From positions 1-5,417 of the forward strand of contig SFEH01000151.1 of assembly GCA_004557315.1 (NCBI GenBank): a DNA stretch of 5,417 bases, read 5' to 3'. A program made the position numbers and the translations under genes. This stretch comes from Bacteroidales bacterium (GTDB taxonomy: Bacteria > Bacteroidota > Bacteroidia > Bacteroidales > UBA3663). Under the pieces are notes generated by a model that was not told where the DNA came from, searched no databases, and was given only the letters and a program-made list of their open reading frames with translations. Shown here in pieces: positions 1 to 5,417 of the stretch (position 1 is the stretch's first letter; every line of letters begins with the position of its first letter).

Positions 1-1800
1 GACCCTATCCAGAAGGAAGAAATCCAGATGGAACCTACAGTTGCTACAGCAACTGAATCTGTGGCTGTTGAAACGCCAGAGGCAACAGACGAGGCAGCTC
101 CAGAATTATTCGAAAAGAAGTTCTATGCCAACCGACAGGAGATCATCGATCGTTTGTCGGTCATTGCTAACGAAGCAACAGAGCAGGCAAAGGCCGAGAT
201 CAACTATCTCAAGATGCTCTATTACAAGATTCGTCAGCAGGAGGTTGATGCAGAACTTCAGAAGTTTATCAATGACAATGGCGATCCAGCTGCTTATGAG
301 TCGAAGACCGACGACTTGGAGCCTAAACTGAAAGAGCTCCTTGCTGTCCAGAAAGAAGCTCGTGCCGTCATGGTCGAAGCACGCAACAAGGAGATGGCTG
401 AAAACCTTGCAAAGAAGAATGAGATTCTCGACAAGATGGATGCCATTGCTTCTGATGCCGATGGTATTGGTCAGCAATACAACGTCTTCCAGGATCTTCA
501 GAAGCAGTTCAAGGAAGTTGGTGCCGTCGATCCGCAGGAAGTCAATGTTCTCTGGAAGAGATTCAGCGCAATAGGAGAGAAGTTCTATGACGCTCTCAAG
601 ATCAACAAGGAACTTCGCGACTATGATTTCAAGAAGAACCTTGAGAAGAAAGAAGCACTCTGCGAAGAGGCCGAGAAACTTTCAGAAGCAGGTGACGTCC
701 TTTCGGCATTCCGCCGTCTTCAGGAGATGCACGAGGAATGGAAGGGCATTGGTCCTGTAGCCAAGGAGATTCGTGAGGAGATCTGGAGCCGTTTCAAGGC
801 TGCTTCGACCATCATCAACAAGCGTCATCAGGAGCATTTCGAGTCATTGAAGGCTGCAGAAGCTGCCAATGAGCAGGGTAAGATTGCTCTTTGTGAGAAG
901 CTTGAGGCTATCCAGGTTGCTGCTATCAGCACTGTCAAGGATTGGGAGGAGCAGACACAGGCTGTGCTCAAGATCCAGGAGGAATGGCGTAAGTTAGGCT
1001 TTGCCAACAAGAAAGTCAATAATTCCCTCTTTGAGCGTTTCCGCGGACTCTGTGACGCTTTCTTCCAGGCAAAGGCTGAATACTACAAGGCAATCAAGGA
1101 AGAGCAGAACGAGAATCTTGCAAAGAAAATTGCTCTCTGCGAGAAAGCAGAAGCCCTCAAGGATAGTACAGATTGGAGAAGCACAACCGACCTTCTCGTC
1201 AAGCTCCAGCAAGACTGGAAGGAGATCGGTCCTGTCAACCGCAAGAACTCAAATGCTATCTGGGAGCGTTTCCGCAGCGCATGCAATGCTTTCTTTGACG
1301 CAAAGGAGAAGGCAGTGGGTGACGAACGTTCAGTGGAAAAGGCAAACCTCGAGAAGAAACTCGAGATACTCGAGAAACTGTCTCAACTCAAGGATAACGT
1401 GGCTGACGCAACTCCTGATCAGGTGCGTGCTCTCATGAACGAATGGAAAGAGGTAGGTCATGTGCCTTTCAAGGAGAAAGACAAGCTCTTCAAGGCATAT
1501 CAGGAACAGGTCGATTTCTTCTTCGAAAACCTCGATATGAAGTCGCGCCCACAGTCACGTGGCAACCGTCAGAAGGGCGAGAAGAGCAGAAACGTTCCTG
1601 AAAACGATCGCGCAAGACTCATGCGCCAGTACGACACTCTCACTCGCGAACTCAAGACTTATGAGAACAACCTCGGCTTCCTCTCATTCGGCAACAAAGG
1701 TGGCAAGAACCCATTGCTCGCACAGATGGAACAGAAGATGGAGGGCATTAAGAAGCAGATAAGCGAAATCGTAGAAAAGATCAATAATCTTGACGAATAA
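1..1800 (+). CDS. DUF349 repeat protein, function unknown, probably 5'-partial
   Basis: Numbering is from the ATG at 28, the first Met in the window; 590 residues follow. The frame stays open to base 1 (DPIQKEEIQ precedes the Met), so the true start is probably outside the window. Residues 1-30 are a low-complexity, acidic, Thr/Ala-rich head. Five DUF349 units follow, each with a W/F-x-x-(I/V/L)-G core, then an aromatic-x-x-(F/Y) helix: cores at F161 (FKEVG), W238 (WKGIG), W320 (WRKLG), W397 (WKEIG) and W473 (WKEVG). Charged helical linkers of about 45 residues separate them. A basic stretch (about 505-530) precedes a C-terminal coiled coil (about 528-590) containing NNLGFLSFGNK, as I recall for Bacteroidetes members. 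No signal peptide or membrane segment is seen in the visible part, so it is probably cytoplasmic. DUF349 has no settled biochemical role; I assign none. A terminator follows the stop. Family call is very secure; start is not. Confidence 0.93.
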   Translation, partial: DPIQKEEIQMEPTVATATESVAVETPEATDEAAPELFEKKFYANRQEIIDRLSVIANEATEQAKAEINYLKMLYYKIRQQEVDAELQKFINDNGDPAAYESKTDDLEPKLKELLAVQKEARAVMVEARNKEMAENLAKKNEILDKMDAIASDADGIGQQYNVFQDLQKQFKEVGAVDPQEVNVLWKRFSAIGEKFYDALKINKELRDYDFKKNLEKKEALCEEAEKLSEAGDVLSAFRRLQEMHEEWKGIGPVAKEIREEIWSRFKAASTIINKRHQEHFESLKAAEAANEQGKIALCEKLEAIQVAAISTVKDWEEQTQAVLKIQEEWRKLGFANKKVNNSLFERFRGLCDAFFQAKAEYYKAIKEEQNENLAKKIALCEKAEALKDSTDWRSTTDLLVKLQQDWKEIGPVNRKNSNAIWERFRSACNAFFDAKEKAVGDERSVEKANLEKKLEILEKLSQLKDNVADATPDQVRALMNEWKEVGHVPFKEKDKLFKAYQEQVDFFFENLDMKSRPQSRGNRQKGEKSRNVPENDRARLMRQYDTLTRELKTYENNLGFLSFGNKGGKNPLLAQMEQKMEGIKKQISEIVEKINNLDE

Positions 1801-1807
1801 ATCACAG

Positions 1808-1845
1808 TTACGGGAGCTTCCGTCTCCCGTAATCTTGTTTTTTTT
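1808..1845 (+). terminator. Intrinsic terminator after the DUF349 gene
   Basis: A perfect 9-bp stem pairs 1808-1816 (TTACGGGAG) with 1824-1832 (CTCCCGTAA) around a 7-base loop (CTTCCGT). Five bases (TCTTG) and then eight consecutive T residues (1838-1845) follow. It begins 7 bases after the DUF349 stop and ends 14 bases before the valS ATG. The obvious role is ending the DUF349 transcript. Because it nearly touches valS, it could also limit readthrough into valS. Confidence 0.88.
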
Positions 1846-1862
1846 AATATAATAAGAAAATG
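1846..1862 (+). promoter_or_regulatory. A-rich translation start region of valS, no Shine-Dalgarno
   Basis: The bases before the valS ATG (AATATAATAAGAAA) are almost pure A/T and lack a GGAGG-like element at the usual spacing. Unstructured A-rich start regions are usual in Bacteroidetes, which rely little on Shine-Dalgarno pairing. The ATG at 1860 is favoured because the protein then begins MELASKYNPAEVEDKW, the usual N-terminal form of bacterial ValRS, and because the terminator T-run lies directly upstream. Confidence 0.6.
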
Positions 1863-3998
1863 GAATTAGCATCAAAATACAATCCAGCAGAAGTAGAAGA
1901 TAAGTGGTATAAATATTGGACTGACAACAAGGCTTTCTCATCAAAGCCTGACGGCCGTGAGGCTTATACAGTGGTTATCCCACCACCAAATGTTACGGGC
2001 GTACTTCACATGGGTCATGTCTTAAACGAGACAATTCAGGATATTCTCGTGCGTCGTGCTCGCATGGAGGGCAAGAATGCCTGCTGGGTGCCTGGCACCG
2101 ACCATGCTTCAATCGCAACAGAGGCAAAGGTAATCAAGCGTCTTAAGGAACAGGGCATCAACAAGAGCGATCTCACTCGCGACGAATTCCTCAAGCACGC
2201 ATGGGCATGGACCGACGAACATGGCGGAATCATCCTCAAGCAGCTCCGTAAGCTCGGTTGCTCTTGCGACTGGGATCGCACTTCGTTCACAATGGACGAG
2301 ACACGCAGCCGTGCGGTCATCAAGGTCTTCTGTGACCTCTATGACAAGGGTCTCATATATCGCGGTCTCCGCATGGTCAACTGGGATCCAGAGCGTCAGA
2401 CAGCACTTTCAGACGAAGAAGTTATATATAAGGAAGAGCACTCGAAGCTCTACTACATGAAGTATTATGTAGATGAGCCTGCAGGATGCACAGATGGCGA
2501 GGATGAAGGTGCAATTGTAATATGCAACAATGACAAGGAATTTGACCCGACTGTCAAGTGTCAGGTCATCCACCGTGACCCACAGGGACGTCGTTATGCA
2601 GTGGTTGCCACTACTCGTCCTGAAACAATCATGGGCGACGTTGCGATGTGCATCAACCCTAAAGACCCAAAGAACACTTGGCTTAGAGGCAAGAAGGTTA
2701 TTGTTCCAAAGGTTGGTCGTGTCATCCCTGTCATCGAAGACCGTTATGTAGAAATAGAGTTCGGTACAGGTTGCTTGAAGGTAACTCCTGCTCACGATGT
2801 CAACGACTACATGCTCGGTCAGAAATACAATCTCGAAGCTATTGATGTCTTCAATCCTGATGCTACTCTCTCTGAAGCTGCAGGCATGTACATTGGCATG
2901 GATCGCTTTGAGTGCCGTAAGCAGATTGCGCTTGACCTTGAGACAGAAGGCTTGCTCGAAAAGCAGGAAGACTATGACAACAAGGTTGGATACAGCGAAC
3001 GCACCAATGTGCCTATCGAGCCACGTCTCTCTCTCCAGTGGTTCATCTCAATGCAGCATTTTGCCGACATCGCTCTTCCTCCTGTAATGAACGATGAGAT
3101 AAAGTTCTATCCGGCAAAATACAAGAGCACATACCGCAACTGGCTCGGGAACATCAAGGACTGGTGTATCTCTCGTCAGCTCTGGTGGGGTCATCGCATT
3201 CCAGCTTACTTCCTCCCTGGTCAGGAAGGTGTGAAGGACGAAGACCGCAAGTATGTTGTTGCTCCAACAGCTGAAGAGGCACTCGCCAAGGCACAGGCCA
3301 TTGATCCAAGTATCAAGTCGGCAGATGAACTGATTCAGGACGAAGGCGCACTCGACACATGGTTCTCATCTTGGTTGTGGCCAATCTCTTTGTTCGATGG
3401 TATTGAACACCCAGACAATGAGGAGATTAGGTATTACTATCCAACAAGCGACCTTGTCACTGGTCCAGATATCATCTTCTTCTGGGTTGCACGCATGATC
3501 ATGGCAGGCTATGAGTATATGGGTGATATGCCGTTCAAGCATGTATATTTCACAGGTATCGTACGCGACAAGCTCGGCCGCAAGATGTCAAAGTCTCTCG
3601 GCAACTCACCTGATCCGCTCGATCTCATTGCCCGTTTCGGTGCTGATGGCGTGCGTATGGGTATGATGCTTTCTGCGCCAGCAGGCAACGATATTCTCTT
3701 CGATGATGCCCTGTGCGAGCAAGGTCGTAACTTCAACAACAAGATCTGGAACTCTTTCCGTCTTGTTCAGGGTTGGGCAGTAGATAAGACTATCGAACAG
3801 CCGGCAGCAGCCAAAAAGGCTTGCGAATGGTTTGATGCATTGGTTAAGAAGACTGGCAACGAACTTCAGGATCTCTTCTCGAAGTATCGTCTCAGCGAAG
3901 CTCTCATGGCAGTATATAAACTGTACTGGGATGAGTTCTCCGGCTTATGGTCAGCCTATCGACGCTGTGACCTACGAGAAGACCATTGGCTATTTTGA
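1860..3998 (+). CDS. valS: Valine--tRNA ligase (ValRS), N-terminal and catalytic part, frame broken near 3939
   Basis: Class Ia aminoacyl-tRNA synthetase that activates valine with ATP and charges tRNA(Val) in the cytoplasm. Landmarks: HIGH-type signature HMGH at 50-53 after PPPNVTGVL; editing (CP1) domain with ATTRPET at 250-256 and GTGCLKVTPAHD at 302-313, which in the family removes mischarged threonine; class Ia block WCISRQLWWGHRIPAYF at 435-451; LDTWFSSWLWP from 498; DIIFFWVARM from 537; KMSKS at 575-579; and the start of the anticodon-binding helical domain (GRNFNNKIWN, about 622-631). Homology stops after DEF at residue 693 (base 3938). The last 19-20 codons to the stop at 3998 are out-of-frame reading of the gene's own continuation. 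The remainder resumes in another frame at 3940. All catalytic signatures are intact; only the anticodon-binding region is hit. Identity is certain; whether the break exists in the living cell is not. Confidence 0.96.
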   Translation: MELASKYNPAEVEDKWYKYWTDNKAFSSKPDGREAYTVVIPPPNVTGVLHMGHVLNETIQDILVRRARMEGKNACWVPGTDHASIATEAKVIKRLKEQGINKSDLTRDEFLKHAWAWTDEHGGIILKQLRKLGCSCDWDRTSFTMDETRSRAVIKVFCDLYDKGLIYRGLRMVNWDPERQTALSDEEVIYKEEHSKLYYMKYYVDEPAGCTDGEDEGAIVICNNDKEFDPTVKCQVIHRDPQGRRYAVVATTRPETIMGDVAMCINPKDPKNTWLRGKKVIVPKVGRVIPVIEDRYVEIEFGTGCLKVTPAHDVNDYMLGQKYNLEAIDVFNPDATLSEAAGMYIGMDRFECRKQIALDLETEGLLEKQEDYDNKVGYSERTNVPIEPRLSLQWFISMQHFADIALPPVMNDEIKFYPAKYKSTYRNWLGNIKDWCISRQLWWGHRIPAYFLPGQEGVKDEDRKYVVAPTAEEALAKAQAIDPSIKSADELIQDEGALDTWFSSWLWPISLFDGIEHPDNEEIRYYYPTSDLVTGPDIIFFWVARMIMAGYEYMGDMPFKHVYFTGIVRDKLGRKMSKSLGNSPDPLDLIARFGADGVRMGMMLSAPAGNDILFDDALCEQGRNFNNKIWNSFRLVQGWAVDKTIEQPAAAKKACEWFDALVKKTGNELQDLFSKYRLSEALMAVYKLYWDEFSGLWSAYRRCDLREDHWLF
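3936..3942 (+). other. valS: Frame-disrupting lesion in valS (apparent short deletion)
   Basis: The upstream frame reads DEF up to 3938. The downstream frame begins with the Pro codon CCG at 3940-3942, leaving a single T between them. In ValRS proteins known to me this segment reads like E. coli 'FCDWYLELTKP' or Bacteroidetes 'FSSWYLEM-KP', so about nine residues should separate F and P. That implies 27 bases where only 1 remains, a net loss near 26. The protein motifs on both sides are seen directly; the size of the loss is inferred from remembered homologues. Confidence 0.8.
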
Positions 3999-4596
3999 CA
4001 CTCTCCTCAAGATGCTCCATCCGTTCATGCCATTCATCACAGAAGAGCTCTGGCAGAATATCACAGAGCGCAATGCCGGCGATAGCATCATGTTCGCTAC
4101 ATTGCCAAAGTATGAGACTCCAACTGCTGAAGAAGAACAGCTCATCAGCATGTTCGAGGCTGCGAAGAATGTCATTGCAAATATCCGTACAATACGTGCG
4201 CAGAAGCAGATGTCACCAAAGGATGCCGTAGAGCTTGATTCTGTTGGATGCAATCCGCTTGAGTCACTCTGTTGCGTCATCGCAAAGGCTGCCAACACTT
4301 CTTGCATCAAGTGTGTCAACGAGAAGGAAGGCGTATGCGCTTCATTTATCGTAGGTACAACTGAATATGCAGTTCCTCTCGGTGATTGTATCAACGTAGA
4401 GGAGGAGCTTCAGAAGCTCGAAACAGATCTTAAGTATCAGGAGGGATTCCTCATGAGCGTAATGAAGAAGCTTTCGAACGAGAAGTTTGTCAATGGTGCT
4501 CCTGCTCAAGTTGTTGCCAACGAGCAAAACAAGAAGGCAACAGCAGAAAGCAAGATTGCCGCTCTCAAGGAGGCAATTGCAGCTCTTAAGGCATAA
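3940..4596 (+). CDS. valS: ValRS C-terminal part: anticodon-binding domain remainder and coiled-coil arm, displaced frame
   Basis: This is the rest of the same ValRS in the +1-shifted frame, 218 residues to the TAA at 4594-4596. It opens with PAYGQPIDAVTYEK, includes HPFMPFITEELW (from 4018), a hallmark of the ValRS anticodon-binding domain, and ends in a charged coiled coil (about 4390-4593) containing NEKFVNGAPAQVV (from 4477), the tRNA-contacting C-terminal arm found in ValRS. Upstream in-frame starts exist (TTG 3832, ATG 3835, ATG 3931), but residues before 3940 are an out-of-frame reading of the preceding segment, so this is not an independent gene. Together the two parts give about 911 residues. 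I would expect about nine more at the junction, including the W-Y-L-E motif. If the break is a sequence or assembly error, annotate a single valS at 1860-4596. Confidence 0.93.
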   Translation, partial: PAYGQPIDAVTYEKTIGYFDTLLKMLHPFMPFITEELWQNITERNAGDSIMFATLPKYETPTAEEEQLISMFEAAKNVIANIRTIRAQKQMSPKDAVELDSVGCNPLESLCCVIAKAANTSCIKCVNEKEGVCASFIVGTTEYAVPLGDCINVEEELQKLETDLKYQEGFLMSVMKKLSNEKFVNGAPAQVVANEQNKKATAESKIAALKEAIAALKA

Positions 4597-4623
4597 CAAT
4601 CAAATAGATTTTGATACAATAAT

Positions 4624-4661
4624 AATAACGGCTGACTCATTCCGAGCCAGCCGTTATTTTT
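4624..4661. terminator. Bidirectional intrinsic terminator between convergent valS and HD-GYP genes
   Basis: An 11-bp perfect stem pairs 4624-4634 (AATAACGGCTG) with 4648-4658 (CAGCCGTTATT). After one A/C mismatch the stem continues with 3 more pairs (CTC 4636-4638 with GAG 4644-4646) around the loop ATTCC. On the plus strand it runs into five T residues (4657-4661), ending valS. On the minus strand the complement gives a T-rich TTATTATTATT-type tail, suitable for the opposing gene. It fills most of the 99-base gap; the rest of the gap shows nothing else. Confidence 0.85.
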
Positions 4662-4695
4662 GTCAATATGGGATACGAATTGAAAGCATCTGTGT

Positions 4696-5417
4696 TTAGT
4701 TGTTTCGGAATATCTGCTGATAGATAACCGATCTGCTGTTTCGCACTCTTTCTCCAAGTTCGTCGTAATATTTTGAGTTGATCAATGCGTCGAGCACATA
4801 AGGGTTATATCGTGTGCCTGCTTGACTCTTGAATTCCTCAATCATTGTTTCGTATGGCTTTGAGCGACGATAGTTGCGGCTCATGAAATTGGTTGCAGCT
4901 TCGAGGCAGTCGGCAATCGTAACAATATCGACAAGAGTGCGTTCCTTGCATTTTGTGTTGTCATACCAAACAGGGTAGCCCTTTGTCCCGTCAAACCACT
5001 TGTGGTGGCCAAGAGCAAAACGAGTGAAATGTCCGAACTTCGAATCAAGGTCAAGAAGGAACGAGCAATTCTCCGAGTGAGACTTGATGATCTTGAACTC
5101 ATGGTCGGTTAGCTTGCGGAACTCATTGTTGACGATAGCCTGAAGCTGTAGCTTTCCTACATCATGGAACTGACAGCCAATGCTCAAGATTGTATTAATC
5201 TCTGCCTTCTTTGCAAGAACCTCCTTGACAGACGTTGTTCCCGATATGCCGATCAACAGTTCTGGGCACTTTTCAAATACTGCCTGAAGAATCACTGAAG
5301 CATAGTTTTCAACCAGTTCTGTGTGAACCAATGTGTGAATAGTGAGCACATTGGTGCTCTCCTTCATATATGGGATACGTTTCTCTTCTGGCAGATATTT
5401 CAGCAGCCGCTCGTCCT
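4696..5417 (-). CDS. HD-GYP-like metal-dependent phosphohydrolase, 5'-partial
   Basis: Numbering is from the ATG at 5365-5367 (223 residues). The frame stays open to the window edge (upstream residues DERLLKYLPEEKRIPY), so the N-terminus, perhaps with a sensory domain, is probably cut. Visible metal-site candidates in HD-GYP order: H15 (HTELVENYA), H68-D69 with K72 (HDVGK), H97 (KSHSEN), H121-H122 (GHHKWFDG), D153 (IADCLEA). GYP lies at 130-132, then R-N-Y-R at 164-167 and AGTRYNP at 183-189, the usual C-terminal HD-GYP blocks. HD-GYP enzymes typically linearise cyclic di-GMP or 3'3'-cGAMP. Oddities: the loop reads HHKWFDGTKGYP, one residue longer than the usual HHExxDGxGYP, with Lys replacing Glu; H11 sits four before H15, where trinuclear members carry Glu. 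No membrane segment is visible in this portion. The superfamily is secure; the substrate is not. It converges on valS and shares its terminator. Confidence 0.88.
   Translation of the reverse strand, partial: DERLLKYLPEEKRIPYMKESTNVLTIHTLVHTELVENYASVILQAVFEKCPELLIGISGTTSVKEVLAKKAEINTILSIGCQFHDVGKLQLQAIVNNEFRKLTDHEFKIIKSHSENCSFLLDLDSKFGHFTRFALGHHKWFDGTKGYPVWYDNTKCKERTLVDIVTIADCLEAATNFMSRNYRRSKPYETMIEEFKSQAGTRYNPYVLDALINSKYYDELGERVRNSRSVIYQQIFRNN

Noticed and set aside
106..477. Minus-strand open frames across the DUF349 gene and valS (for example 106-477, 2409-2795, 3990-4394)
   Set aside because: They lie wholly opposite strongly conserved genes, have no recognisable motifs, and have compositions expected of antisense reading.
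1786..1859. Promoter for valS (TTGACG at about 1790, or the AATATAAT stretch near 1846)
   Set aside because: Neither pairs at proper spacing with a partner box, and the Bacteroidetes TAnnTTTG -7 element is absent; the A/T stretch is better explained as terminator tail and translation start region.
1801..1859. T-box riboswitch upstream of valS
   Set aside because: The gap is far too short for a T-box leader, and no T-box sequence is seen.
3832..3939. Upstream part of the second plus-strand frame (TTG/ATG starts at 3832, 3835, 3931) as the N-terminus of a new gene overlapping valS
   Set aside because: This stretch is the out-of-frame reading of well-conserved ValRS sequence and looks nothing like a protein; ValRS homology in that frame starts at 3940.
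3930..3998. Programmed ribosomal frameshift in valS
   Set aside because: There is no slippery heptamer at the junction, and conserved residues are missing, which a frameshift could not restore.
4666..5379. 12-base direct repeat ATATGGGATACG at 4666-4677 and 5368-5379 flanking most of the HD-GYP gene
   Set aside because: About one 12-base match pair is expected by chance in a window this size, the right copy lies in coding sequence, and no inverted ends or transposase are present, so it does not support a mobile element.

Overview
The window looks like a short chromosomal contig from a member of the Bacteroidales, most likely Prevotella-like. The evidence is a five-repeat DUF349 protein with the C-terminal tail typical of Bacteroidetes, a valyl-tRNA synthetase whose wording matches Bacteroidetes ValRS (for example KMSKSLGNSPDPLDLI), A-rich start regions without a Shine-Dalgarno sequence, and moderate GC content. 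This placement rests on remembered family sequences, not on a search. Both ends of the window lie inside open reading frames, so the first and last genes are cut.

Layout: (1) 1-1800 (+) is a DUF349 repeat protein, probably missing a little of its N-terminus. (2) 1801-1859 is a 59-base gap holding a strong intrinsic terminator (9-bp stem, 8-T run) that ends only 14 bases before the next start codon. (3) 1860-4596 (+) is valS, nearly complete but broken at about 3939: family comparison suggests about 26 bases are missing, removing the conserved 'WYLE' segment and shifting the frame. (4) 4597-4695 is a 99-base convergent gap with one hairpin that can terminate both strands. (5) 4696-5417 (-) is an HD-GYP-like metal-dependent phosphohydrolase, running off the right edge.

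How the genes relate: DUF349 and valS point the same way but are separated by a terminator, so they are either independent units or joined by partial readthrough. ValRS is essential housekeeping. The HD-GYP protein is convergent and probably functionally separate; it may act in cyclic-dinucleotide turnover. I see no mobile elements, CRISPR arrays, rRNA or tRNA genes. I found no clear new system. The points most worth checking are the lesion in valS, the unusual HD-GYP motif, and the terminator placed against the valS start.
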